Below, in pieces: positions 1 through 8,471 of a stretch of DNA of 64,000 nt. Numbering within the stretch: the stretch's first letter is position 1; each line of letters starts with the position of its first letter. The notes beneath the pieces are model-generated. The model was given only the letters and a program-made list of their open reading frames with translations. It was not told where the DNA came from and made no database searches. This stretch comes from Leadbetterella byssophila_A (lineage in GTDB: Bacteria; Bacteroidota; Bacteroidia; Cytophagales; Spirosomataceae): contig JBEBRR010000012.1 in assembly GCA_040394735.1 (NCBI GenBank), forward strand, positions 1 through 64,000. Reading direction: 5' to 3'. A program made the position numbers and the translations under genes.

Positions 1-1257
1 GTACCCGCATCTACGGTCACGGTTCCGTCAGGGTTCAGCCTTACACCCGCTACTTCTGTGCCGGTCACGCTGTCTTTCAGCGCCACGGCAGCGGTCACTT
101 CCGTATTTTCAACCTTAAAGACGATCAGTGAAGGATCTACCACGGCATTGTTCAGCGAGTCGTTGGCGAAAACGGCCTCCGGCGTGGTATACTCTGCTGC
201 AGAGCTCACCGTTCCGAAATCATCATCATCCGCATCAATCAGACTTTCTTCTTTTACCCGGATCAGGATAACCGCGTCATCGCAATTGGCCGGATTAGCC
301 TGCTCACAGATGGTGTACGGTAATGTATAGGTTCCCGGAGGTGTACCCGCATCTACGGTCACGGTTCCGTCAGGGTTCAGCCTTACACCCGCTACTTCTG
401 TGCCGGTCACGCTGTCTTTCAGCGCCACGGCAGCGGTCACTTCCGTATTTTCAACCTTAAAAACGATCAATGAAGGATCTACCGGGGCATTGTTCAGCGA
501 GTCGTTGGCGAAAACGGCCTCCGGCGTGGTATAGGTGACCGTAGAGGTAACGGTTCCGAAATCATCATTATCCGCATCCACCGGGGTTTCACTCTGTACC
601 CGGATCAGGATGACCGCTTCATCGCAGTTGGACGGGTTAGCCTGCTCACAGATAGTGTACGGTAATGTATAGGTTCCCGGAGGCGTGCCTGCATCTACGG
701 TCACGGTTCCGTCAGGATTCAGCCTTACACCCGCTACTTCTGTGCCGCTCACGCTGTCTTTCAACGCCACGGCAGCGGTCACTTCCGTATTTTCAACCTT
801 AAAAACGATCAATGAAGGATCTACCGGGGCATTGTTCAGCGAGTCGTTGGCGAAAACGGCCTCCGGCGTGGTATAGGTGACCGTAGAGGTAATGGTTCCG
901 AAATCATCATCATCCGCGTCAATCAGGGTGGCATCTTCTACCCGGATCACGATAACCGCATCATCGCAGTTAGTGGATACGGCCCTGTCGCAAAGGGTAT
1001 AGGTGAGGGTATAAGTGCCTGAAGGAGTGCCCGCATCCACGGTCACGGTTCCATCAGGGTTCAGCCTCACACCCGGTATATCTGCACCGGTCACGCTGTC
1101 TTTCAGCGCCACGGCAGCGGTCACTTCCGTGTCTGCTACTTTGAGAATCACCTGAGCCGGGTCAACCGGTGCGTTATTCAGAACATCGTTAACAAAAACA
1201 GTCTCCGTTGTAGTATAAGCTACGGTAGAGGTTCTTGATCCGAAGTCGTCATCGTCA
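1..1257 (-). repeat. 342-bp in-frame tandem repeats in the adhesin gene
   Basis: The same landmark (GTNCC followed by GCATC and ACGGTCACGGTTCC on the plus strand) falls at 1, 343, 685 and 1027, an exact 342-bp period (114 codons). The copies at 1 and 343 are nearly identical. The copy at 685 differs at a few sites, and the one at 1027 (first in the protein) is the most diverged. The array continues past the left edge. The gradient fits recent unequal crossing-over at the inner end of the array. Confidence 0.93.
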
Positions 1258-2695
1258 GCCACAATTCCGGAATTGATCCCAAAGTTATTCATGATAAGGT
1301 TTCCTCCGCCCGCAGCAGGAACCGAAAGGGTAATAACCCCGTTGGCCTCACCGTCTTTAGTGCCGTTGGCTCCCTCGCCGGTACCGTACCATCCGTCAGG
1401 AAGATCCGAAACCGATGCTCCGCCCGGTGTTCCGTGCAGCACTACCTTATACTCTCCGTCTTCTATATCGTAAAATGTATAGCCACCGTTCTCTACCGGA
1501 ACCGTCGCCAGCACATTGCCTGCCATATCGGTTAATGAAACATACAGTTCCAATGCATTTATGAGCGAACCGTCCTGTCCGCCGGTGTGACCGTTGATAG
1601 CGGAGGGGTCCGGGGCTGCATCATGAAACACCCGGCCGCCCACGTTGTTAGCCAGCATAAAGAAACCTCCGCCAGCCATAAAGTCCAGTCCGCCGTCCGA
1701 GGTACCGTCGGTATCCGCCGGAAAGCCGGCAGAAAGATCCACCAGGTTCTGGCCGTCGCCCACAGAGGTTACATCATTGGCAAAAAGGCTGATTCCGTAA
1801 AACATTTCATCGGCTCCCACACCAAGGTCCTGCAGGCTGATGAAAGTTCCGAACACTTCCTGGTTAGTGATTAACTGGCTGGGTTTCAGATTTCCACCCT
1901 CATCGCCGTTTCGCTGGAATACAACTGACTTAAATGAAACCTCCGTGCCGCCCCAGGCAGTTGCCTTATCCGCCGTTTTCAGGTCCCCCAGGCTTACTAC
2001 CTGCTTATCTCCCCCATTGGAAAGTGTCTTGATCAGGGCGAATTTAAATGAGTCATTTCCGCCCCGCTCCATAATCAGGATACCTGACCGGTTAAGCATG
2101 GCGGCGTTGGAAGGCGCTTTGATCCCGTTTTCAAAAATGAGATCGATCCGCTCCACATTATTATGGGTCTGGCCATTGTTGGATAAGGTATTGTCCGAGC
2201 CCCGGTTAAATACATAACTATTCATCAGACCCTCCACATCATTCACATAATCGGGAGCCAGGTACAAAGCTGCATCCGCCGGATCTTCTGCCACCTCAAA
2301 GAAAGCCGTAGCCTTATTTCCCGTTACCGAGTTATCAATCCGCTTCAGCACTACCTTGGTAAAAGGAGTATTGCCCTGCTCTCCCCGGACATACGTTCTG
2401 CCTTCTACCTGAAAACTGCTTATTTCACGGTTAAAGCCATCAGCGGATGCATTTTCCTTTCCGAAGTTCACATTAAATTCTACATCTGTAAAATAGTTCC
2501 CCCCACTGTTGGGACCGTACCCGTTGATGTTATAAGAAAGAGGCGTCACCCCTACTTTAGTGGTTACGAAGTTCGACGGGGCCTTTTGCGCCATGGCCGG
2601 CAGAAAGAAAATGAACAGCAACAGACCCAAAGCTGATTTCAACAAAGAATAACCTTTTTTTTCCGGTTGAAACAGGTATGTAAAAACGTGATTCA
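1..2695 (-). CDS. Giant repeat-containing surface adhesin, N-terminal part (C-terminus beyond window)
   Basis: The reading frame from ATG at 2695 is open for 898 codons to the left edge, so the gene is partial. Residues 1-36 are a signal peptide: a hydrophobic stretch ending in PAMA before Gln. Residues about 37-345 form a Bacteroidota-type secreted domain I cannot name. Residues about 350-473 resemble a SdrD-B/Cna-B-like domain (VGGRVFHD start, YTFYDIEDGEYKVVL). From about residue 480 there are 114-residue CshA/Ig-like units, each starting DDDDFG, holding NPDGTVTVDAGTP and ending GTYTLPYTIC. The family is exported and usually ends in a gliding-motility or T9SS sorting domain; that end is not visible. 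A role in adhesion or cell-surface architecture is inferred. The gene stands alone, with a large promoter-side gap. Confidence 0.85.
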
Positions 2696-3179
2696 TAAAT
2701 TATGTATTTTAGCGACTTAATTCAATGCCATAACGGGTTGGGATATTTCCGCCCTGTATTAGTATCTGCAAAAAACAAGCCGTTTTTTCCAAATCACCTG
2801 CCAACTGCCATTTCCTCTGTCCAAAACCGGCGTATCAGGACAAGGCAACCGTCTTTCTCCGGGCTCATTCACCGGTCAGGAAAGCAGAAAACCGATCTTG
2901 ATAAAAATATACAACATACTGTTAATGTGATATTTAAAACAAAAGAAAAGATAAGAAAACAACCCGGTACCTGTTCCGGCCGTGCAGAAAAAAAGAAGGA
3001 AAGTTTTTATAAAGATTTCCCGGTAAATCAGAAGGTTTCGTATAAAATATAAGCCGGTCCGGTTTTCAGGGAAACGGTAGCCTTAACTAAAATCATGCCA
3101 CACCCCAAAAACCTGAAAAATATTCTTCCCTGTCCTGCCTCCGGGGGAAAGAACAAAAGGATAAAACTTTAAAAATCAA
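2696..3179. other. 484-bp gap without a recognisable gene
   Basis: The gap lies between the adhesin start (minus strand) and the thiL stop. A 116-codon plus-strand frame here (2702-3052) has low-complexity Lys/Arg composition and no family resemblance, so I do not call it. The promoter of the adhesin gene must lie here, but no clear TAnnTTTG box was seen near its start. Confidence 0.5.
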
Positions 3180-4187
3180 TTATTTCCATCCGGGTGCAGT
3201 GATCCGGGTGCGCTCGCCTGAATTCAGTACCAGCCAGTTCTGTTTTTCGTTATTGACAAAGCCGATTGGCGTAATATCAGTTATGGTTTTGATCTTTTCA
3301 AAGTCTTCCTGGCGGATGGTCATCAGCAGTTCATAATCTTCTCCGCCGTTGACCACAGCCACCACCGGGTTGATGTTCAGCTCCGTGCTGGTTTCAAGGG
3401 TCATATTCTCAATGGGTATATTTTCAAAGAAAACCGTGAACCCGTTTCCCGATTGCCGGGACAAATGAAGAATCTCCGAGGCCAGTCCGTCAGAAATATC
3501 AATCATGGAGGTCGGCACCACTCCCTTTTCCATCAGTTCGTGGATGATATCCATCCGGGCTTCCGGCCTGAGCTGCTTACCTACTATATACGATTTATTT
3601 TCTATCTGCGGCACCATATTCGGATTGGCCAGAAACTCCTGTTTTTCTCTTTCCAGCACCTGCAGCCCCATATAAGCTGCCCCGAGGTCACCCGTAACAC
3701 ACAGAATATCATTTTCTCCTGATCCGCTCCGTAAGGCTATCCTCTCTGCCGGCACCTCTCCGAATACGGATACGGAGATCACGAGTCCCGAGCGGCTGGC
3801 ACTGGTATCTCCGCCCACCAGGTCTACCTGGTATGCTTCACAGGCCAGGAGAATGCCTTCATAGAGCTCGTCAATCGCCTCCAGCCCGAAACGGTTGCTT
3901 AACCCCAGCGAAACGGTGATCTGCCGGGGAATACCGTTCATGGCCGCAATGTCTGAAACATTTACCGCCACTGCCTTATACCCCAGGTGCTTCAGCGGGG
4001 CATACGACAAATCGAAATGCACCCCTTCCATCAGCAGGTCGGTGGAAAGAAGCCCGTAATTCCCCCCCTGGTCTATCACGGCAGCATCATCACCTATACC
4101 GTTTAAAGAACTGGCGTTCCGTATGACGGTTTTATCCTTTATACGGCCGATCAGGCCGAATTCCCCGAGTTCTTCCAATGTTTTCAT
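3180..4187 (-). CDS. thiL: Thiamine-monophosphate kinase
   Basis: It phosphorylates thiamine monophosphate to the diphosphate cofactor with ATP, in the cytoplasm. The 335-residue protein shows the ThiL landmarks in order: an N-terminal GEFGLI segment, IGDDAAVI (metal/ATP-binding Asp pair), DLLMEGVHFD, the GDTSAS motif, and DISDGLASEILHL near the middle. Length is normal for the family. An in-frame ATG at 4202 exists, but a perfect -7 box (TACCTTTG) lies between it and the ATG at 4187, so 4187 is chosen. This leaves an mRNA with almost no leader. No other thiamine gene is adjacent. Confidence 0.95.
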   Translation of the reverse strand: MKTLEELGEFGLIGRIKDKTVIRNASSLNGIGDDAAVIDQGGNYGLLSTDLLMEGVHFDLSYAPLKHLGYKAVAVNVSDIAAMNGIPRQITVSLGLSNRFGLEAIDELYEGILLACEAYQVDLVGGDTSASRSGLVISVSVFGEVPAERIALRSGSGENDILCVTGDLGAAYMGLQVLEREKQEFLANPNMVPQIENKSYIVGKQLRPEARMDIIHELMEKGVVPTSMIDISDGLASEILHLSRQSGNGFTVFFENIPIENMTLETSTELNINPVVAVVNGGEDYELLMTIRQEDFEKIKTITDITPIGFVNNEKQNWLVLNSGERTRITAPGWK

Positions 4188-4191
4188 GCCG

Positions 4192-4199
4192 CAAAGGTA
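4192..4199 (-). promoter_or_regulatory. -7 box (TACCTTTG) of thiL
   Basis: On the minus strand TACCTTTG matches the Bacteroidota -7 consensus TAnnTTTG and ends four bases before the chosen ATG. Transcription would start at or just inside the start codon. No good -33 TTG was found at the usual spacing. Confidence 0.6.
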
Positions 4200-4486
4200 C
4201 ATAAAAACTGCCTGTGCTCAGCCGTTTTATTCCAAATTACCTTTTGTTTCCTTCTGCCTCTGACCTCCTTCAGGAAACGATCCCGCTGTAACTCACCTGA
4301 AAAAAATGTTGCTATTTTTTTCCTTTATAAAAAAGTTCGCATTTGAATGGACTCCCGGACACTACCTCTCTAATTAACAGTATATTAAATATGTAGATTA
4401 TCTATTTTTTTCATAAAAAAGCACTATTTGATACATTTTTTCAAAAAAAATAGGTTTTGTACTTTTTTTTAATTCTAAAAACCTAT

Positions 4487-4494
4487 TAAATTTG
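4487..4494 (+). promoter_or_regulatory. -7 box (TAAATTTG) of the candidate small RNA
   Basis: Exact match to TAnnTTTG, in an AT-rich tract and just upstream of the two-hairpin unit. A TTTTG lies further upstream, but 27 bases away instead of about 20, so the -33 element is unclear. Confidence 0.5.
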
Positions 4495-4500
4495 CAATGT

Positions 4501-4610
4501 CAAAATGATAATGCAACCGATAACCTTTTATGAGGTTCGGTTTAAAGATAAAAGTTGTGTGGATTTAGTAGCGGGAAAGGCTGGGGCAATTGCTCCAGTC
4601 CTTTTTTTTT
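4501..4610 (+). ncRNA. Candidate small RNA with two hairpins and intrinsic terminator
   Basis: A -7 box TAAATTTG lies at 4487-4494, so a transcript would begin near 4501. The first hairpin pairs AACCG (4515-4519) with CGGTT (4538-4542) and AACCT with AGGTT inside it. The second pairs GG-CTGGGGC with GCTCCAG-T-CC (4579-4601) around AATT, followed by nine T residues: a strong terminator. The unit is about 110 nt and stands alone between thiL and the pyruvate dehydrogenase gene. A 35-codon frame (4505-4612) also runs through it and stops right after the T-run; it probably occurs by chance. I do not recognise a known RNA family. Confidence 0.55.
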
Positions 4611-4616
4611 AAACCA

Positions 4617-4738
4617 CATGAGGCATGTAAGTTCTAATGAAAAGTGAAAAGTGGTGGTACATAACTATCCTATGAAAACGAATGTTACCTATCTTTATCA
4701 CTTTTAGTTTTTCACTTTTTACTTATGTGTACTAATAT
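4617..4738. repeat. Interspersed palindromic repeat (AGTGAAAAGT family)
   Basis: The left arm carries GAGGCATGTAAGT and AAAAGTGAAAAGTG. The right arm carries the complements (CACTTTTAG, TTTTTCACTTTTTACT, then ATATGCCT). The whole forms a long imperfect stem around a loop of about 40 bases. The same core recurs at 7693, 26396, 44474 and 55735. Confidence 0.7.
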
Positions 4739-4791
4739 GCCTTATATGGTTATATCGCAAAAAATCATTTTCGTATTTGCCCGCCATATAC

Positions 4792-4799
4792 TATTTTTG
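4792..4799 (+). promoter_or_regulatory. -7 box (TATTTTTG) of the pyruvate dehydrogenase E1 beta gene
   Basis: Exact TAnnTTTG match 37 bases before the chosen ATG at 4837, giving a short leader of about 30 bases. It lies downstream of an in-frame codon at 4777, which rules that codon out as the start. Confidence 0.6.
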
Positions 4800-4836
4800 T
4801 ATCCATTATAAGGTAGAATCCTTCAAAAAGTTCAAT

Positions 4837-5820
4837 ATGAGAGAAATTCAATTCAGAGATGCCGTTAAGGAAGCTATGTCAGAAGAAATGCGTAGGGACG
4901 AGGCGGTTTTTTTAATGGGTGAAGAAGTAGCGGAATATAACGGTGCCTATAAAGCCAGCCAGGGAATGCTGGATGAGTTCGGACCGAAACGCATCATTGA
5001 TACCCCCATTGCAGAGCTTGGCTTTGCCGGTATAGGAGTAGGTGCTGCTATGAACGGCTGCCGGCCTATTATTGAGTTTATGACCTTTAACTTCTCGTTA
5101 GTGGCTATTGACCAGGTGATCAACAGCGCCGCCAAAGTAATGGCGATGTCTGCCGGACAATATTCCTGCCCTATCGTTTTCCGGGGGCCTACGGGAAACG
5201 CGGGTCAGCTGGGAGCCCAGCACTCACAAAACTTTGAAAACTGGTATGCCAATACCCCCGGTTTAAAAGTGGTGGTGCCTTCCGGCCCCTATGAGGCGAA
5301 AGGACTGTTGAAGTCGTCTATCCGGGATAACGACCCCGTTATCTTCATGGAATCGGAGCAAATGTACGGTGATAAAGGGGAAGTTCCGGAAGGAGAATAC
5401 CTGATTCCGCTGGGACAGGCCAACGTGATCCAGGAAGGAAATGATGTTACCGTCGTATCTTTCGGTAAAATGATACCCCGCGTGGTAAAACCGGCCGTAG
5501 AGCAATTGCAGAAAGAAGGAATCAGTGTGGAGCTGATCGACCTGCGCACCGTACGGCCTATTGATTACGCTACGGTGGTTAACTCGGTGAAAAAGACCAA
5601 TCGCTGCGTGGTGGTGGAAGAGGCCTGGCCGCTGGCTTCCATTTCCAGTGAAATCAGCTACCACCTCCAGAGAAATGCTTTCGATTATCTTGATGCACCG
5701 GTGATCCGGGTGAACAGCATGGATATTCCTTTGCACTATGCACCTACCCTCATCGAAGCTACCCTTCCGAATGTAGAGCGTACGGTAAAAGCCGTGAAGG
5801 AAGTTCTGTACAGGAAGTAA
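4837..5820 (+). CDS. Pyruvate dehydrogenase E1 component, beta subunit
   Basis: The 327-residue protein begins MREIQFRDAVKEAMSEEM and carries the transketolase-like pyrimidine-binding domain (MGEEVAEYNGAYKASQGM, DTPIAELGFAGIGVGAA), the QLGAQHSQ segment, and the C-terminal transketolase domain (VELIDLRTVRPID). With an alpha subunit it decarboxylates pyruvate using thiamine diphosphate and feeds acetyl groups to E2. The alpha gene is not next to it. The ATG at 4837 is chosen because homologues begin at this MRE and because the -7 box lies between it and the earlier in-frame codon. A branched-chain 2-oxoacid version is possible but less likely. Confidence 0.92.
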   Translation: MREIQFRDAVKEAMSEEMRRDEAVFLMGEEVAEYNGAYKASQGMLDEFGPKRIIDTPIAELGFAGIGVGAAMNGCRPIIEFMTFNFSLVAIDQVINSAAKVMAMSAGQYSCPIVFRGPTGNAGQLGAQHSQNFENWYANTPGLKVVVPSGPYEAKGLLKSSIRDNDPVIFMESEQMYGDKGEVPEGEYLIPLGQANVIQEGNDVTVVSFGKMIPRVVKPAVEQLQKEGISVELIDLRTVRPIDYATVVNSVKKTNRCVVVEEAWPLASISSEISYHLQRNAFDYLDAPVIRVNSMDIPLHYAPTLIEATLPNVERTVKAVKEVLYRK

Positions 5821-5906
5821 TCCGGAGAAACTCCAATAAATAATGACGCAGATTCCGCAGATCACTGCAGCTGAATCTGCGTCATTCGTGTTTTAAGCAT
5901 GGCTCA

Positions 5907-6428
5907 TTATTTGTATGTCTTCACATACGTGCCAGACTTAAAGGCCTCAAATTGCTCTTTCTTATGGTGATTTCCGCCAATAAAGGTGATGACCTGGTGA
6001 AAAGGCCGGGCTTCCATATAACCGGGAACAGGCTGAATCATATTAAATTTTTCATCGAGATAAACAATGCTGGGATAGCTCATTTTCCCCTGTAAGAGGG
6101 CAATAGCGGCCTGGTGCGCCCGGTTGGCGGCGTCAAACTTATACACCGTCTCACCGATCTTCACATCTTTCCGGCTCTCCGCATTAAACTTTACCGCATA
6201 GTAGTTCTCGTTGACATACTTTACCACCTTCGGGTCGGTGAAGGTTTTTTGGTCCATTACCCTGCACCATCCGCACCAGTCGGTATATACGTCCACAAGT
6301 ATTTTCCGGGGAACGGACTGGGTTTTGGTAAATGCTTCTTCCAGCGTAATCCAGTTGATCTTCGGGGTTTGGGCCAGACCCGGAACGGCGGCCAGCAGGA
6401 AAAGCAGGATCACATACAATCTCTTCAT
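5907..6428 (-). CDS. Secreted thioredoxin-fold protein (CGWC)
   Basis: 173 residues with an N-terminal signal peptide (hydrophobic stretch ending GLAQ). The thioredoxin-like domain has a WCGWC active site in DVYTDWCGWCRVMD and the following FTDPKVVKYVNENY typical of the DUF255/thioredoxin_7 type. A cis-Pro segment (MSYPSIVYLD) follows. It probably acts as a periplasmic disulfide reductase or isomerase; the substrate cannot be read. It is divergent from the M20 gene, and the 88-bp gap must hold both promoters. Confidence 0.85.
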   Translation of the reverse strand: MKRLYVILLFLLAAVPGLAQTPKINWITLEEAFTKTQSVPRKILVDVYTDWCGWCRVMDQKTFTDPKVVKYVNENYYAVKFNAESRKDVKIGETVYKFDAANRAHQAAIALLQGKMSYPSIVYLDEKFNMIQPVPGYMEARPFHQVITFIGGNHHKKEQFEAFKSGTYVKTYK

Positions 6429-6492
6429 TTATTTCTCTGTCATCTTTAATTATATAAGAACGCAAAACCGGTACCAAAAATGATAAATATAT

Positions 6493-6500
6493 TAGCTTTG
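6493..6500 (+). promoter_or_regulatory. -7 box (TAGCTTTG) of the M20 amidohydrolase gene
   Basis: TAGCTTTG matches TAnnTTTG 16 bases upstream of the ATG at 6517, implying a leader of about 10 bases. Confidence 0.55.
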
Positions 6501-6516
6501 CAGCAAAAAGTTACGA

Positions 6517-7704
6517 ATGCTCGAAAAAATAAAATCGCTCTCCCGGGAGTATTTCCCGGATACGGTAAAGACCCGGCGTCATATTCATCAGAATCCGGAG
6601 CTGTCTTTTGAAGAAAAGAAGACGGCTGTTTTTATTGCTGCCGAATTGCGTTCTATAGGCTTAAGCCCTCAGGAAGGAATAGCGGGCACCGGAGTAACGG
6701 CGGTGGTTGAAGGAAAAAATCCGGGCAGCAGGGTAATTGCCTTGCGGGCGGATATGGATGCCCTGCCTATCACAGAACAAAATGAAGTTCCCTACCGCTC
6801 TCAGAACCCCGGCGTAATGCATGCGTGCGGTCATGATGTGCATACCTCCTCCCTGCTGGCAACAGCCCGTATCCTGCACGAAATCCGGCATGAGCTGGAA
6901 GGCAGCGTTAAGCTCATTTTTCAGCCGGGAGAAGAAAAGGCGCCCGGCGGGGCTTCCATGATGATCCGGGAAGGTGTACTGGAAAACCCGAAGGTGGGCA
7001 GCATTATCGGACAGCACGTGGCGCCCAGTATCCCGGTGGGAAAGATCGGCTTCCGGGAAGGCATGTATATGGCCAGCACCGATGAAATATATATGCGCAT
7101 TCATGGAAAAGGCGGCCATGGAGCCGCACCGCATATGACCGTTGACCCGGTGGTGGTGGCCTCTCATATTATCGTCGGGCTGCAGCAGATCATCTCCCGG
7201 AACCGCAACCCCTCCTATCCTTCGGTGCTGACTTTCGGAAAAATGATTGCCGAAGGAGCCACCAATATCATCCCCAACGACGTCTATATTGAAGGCACCT
7301 TCCGGTGCATGAACGAAGAATGGCGGGCTGAAGGCCTGGAAAGAATGAAAAAGATGGCCGAAGGCATAGCTGACGCCATGGGAGCCCGTTGTGAGTTCTG
7401 GATCGTTAAAGGATATCCTTTCCTTCAGAATCATCCTGAGCTTACCCGCAAAATACGCCGGCATGCCACTAATTACGTGGGTGCGGAAAATATTGTAGCC
7501 CTTGACCTGTGGATGGCGGGGGAAGATTTTGCCTTTTACAGCCAGGTCACTGACGCCAGCTTTTACCGCCTGGGCACCCGAAACGAGGCCAAAGGGATTA
7601 TTTCCGGTGTTCACACCCCTACTTTTGACATTGATGAGGCCGCGCTGGAACTGGGGCCGGGGCTGATGGCGTATATGGCGGCGGAGGAGGTGAATAGTGA
7701 ATAG
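6517..7704 (+). CDS. M20 family amidohydrolase (N-acyl-amino-acid / hippurate hydrolase type)
   Basis: 395 residues of the M20D metallopeptidase type, which removes acyl groups from amino acids using two metal ions. Visible motifs are RRHIHQNPELSFEE, ALRADMDALPI, HACGHDVHTS (metal ligands), the catalytic Glu pair in FQPGEEKAPGG, and AGEDFAFY near the C-terminus. The dimerisation domain (KGGHGAAPHMTVDPV) is intact. The last codons (VNSE, stop) lie in a GTGAATAGTGAATAG tract that begins an interspersed repeat, so the C-terminal tail appears to come from the repeat. Substrate is not determined. Confidence 0.92.
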   Translation: MLEKIKSLSREYFPDTVKTRRHIHQNPELSFEEKKTAVFIAAELRSIGLSPQEGIAGTGVTAVVEGKNPGSRVIALRADMDALPITEQNEVPYRSQNPGVMHACGHDVHTSSLLATARILHEIRHELEGSVKLIFQPGEEKAPGGASMMIREGVLENPKVGSIIGQHVAPSIPVGKIGFREGMYMASTDEIYMRIHGKGGHGAAPHMTVDPVVVASHIIVGLQQIISRNRNPSYPSVLTFGKMIAEGATNIIPNDVYIEGTFRCMNEEWRAEGLERMKKMAEGIADAMGARCEFWIVKGYPFLQNHPELTRKIRRHATNYVGAENIVALDLWMAGEDFAFYSQVTDASFYRLGTRNEAKGIISGVHTPTFDIDEAALELGPGLMAYMAAEEVNSE

Positions 7705-7790
7705 TAAAAACGAAAAGTTATGGAACATTTCTGCTCATTAAAGTACTAATTGTTCCTTAACTTTTAACTGTTAGTTGTTCACTGTTAACT
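7693..7790. repeat. Interspersed palindromic repeat between convergent genes
   Basis: It fills the whole gap between the amidohydrolase and nth. The left side has GTGAATAGTGAATAG and CGAAAAGTTATGGAACATTT. The right side has CCTTAACTTTTAACTG and TTAGTTGTTCACTGTTAACT. The arms pair imperfectly. It contains the stop codons of both flanking genes and may act as a two-way terminator. Confidence 0.7.
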
Positions 7791-8471
7791 TATCTTCGGC
7801 AGTGCTCTGTCCACCGCCGCTATCCCCTCTCGTTGGATCTTAGGATAAGAAGCGCAAAAATGCGTTATGCCGCAAACCTGGCATTGGGGGTTTCTGGCCA
7901 TACAGGTGTAGCGGCCGTGTAAAATGAGCCAGTGATGGGCCTTGGGAATAATGTCCACCGAAAGATGGGCCACCAGCTCTTTTTCTACCAGCAGCGGAGT
8001 TTTTGCTTTTAAGGTGACGAGTCCCAGGCGGTGCGACACCCGGAACACATGCGTATCGACGGCCATCGCAGGCTGGTTATGGATCACCGAGGCGATCACA
8101 TTTGCCGTTTTCCGGCCTACCCCCGGCATTTTTACCAGCTTTTCTATGGTATCCGGCACCTCATTGTGAAAGTCATTTACCAGCATCTGCGCCATTCCCA
8201 CCAGGTGCTTCGCTTTATTGTTGGGATAGGAAATGCTCCGGATATATTCAAATACCTGCTCCGGCTCGGCTTTCGAAAGAAGACGGGCGTCGGGGTATCG
8301 TTCAAAAAGTTCCGGGGTCACCATATTCACCCGTTTGTCGGTGCATTGGGCCGAAAGGATCACCGCCACCAGCAATTCATAGGGATTCCGGTAGTACAGC
8401 TCCGTTTCCGGGTGGGGCATGTGTTGTTCAAAGTATTCAATTACTCCTGCGTAGCGTTCTTTCAGTGTCAT
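7785..8471 (-). CDS. nth: Endonuclease III
   Basis: A 228-residue base-excision repair glycosylase/AP lyase acting on oxidised pyrimidines. The helix-hairpin-helix MPGVGRKTANVI holds the catalytic Lys, and AVDTHVFRVSHRLGL holds the catalytic Asp. The C-terminal iron-sulfur cluster is CMARNPQCQVCGITHFC with the C-x6-C-x2-C-x5-C spacing of the family. The start overlaps the last four bases of nspC, so the two are probably co-transcribed. The stop TAA lies in the interspersed repeat at 7693-7790. Confidence 0.97.
   Translation of the reverse strand: MTLKERYAGVIEYFEQHMPHPETELYYRNPYELLVAVILSAQCTDKRVNMVTPELFERYPDARLLSKAEPEQVFEYIRSISYPNNKAKHLVGMAQMLVNDFHNEVPDTIEKLVKMPGVGRKTANVIASVIHNQPAMAVDTHVFRVSHRLGLVTLKAKTPLLVEKELVAHLSVDIIPKAHHWLILHGRYTCMARNPQCQVCGITHFCASYPKIQREGIAAVDRALPKIS

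Noticed and set aside
1..1257. Possible CRISPR-like array because of regular spacing
   Set aside because: The period is 342 bp, in frame, with no short repeat/unique spacer structure; it encodes protein domains.
2702..3052. 116-codon plus-strand frame before the adhesin
   Set aside because: Lys/Arg-rich low-complexity translation, no family resemblance, and it covers the region where the adhesin promoter must lie.
4501..4610. 6S RNA
   Set aside because: Two separate short hairpins and 110 nt do not fit the long rod with a central bubble expected of 6S RNA.
6661..7728. 355-codon frame opposite the M20 amidohydrolase
   Set aside because: It is antisense to a clear enzyme gene and its translation has no motif; it is a shadow of GC-biased codons.
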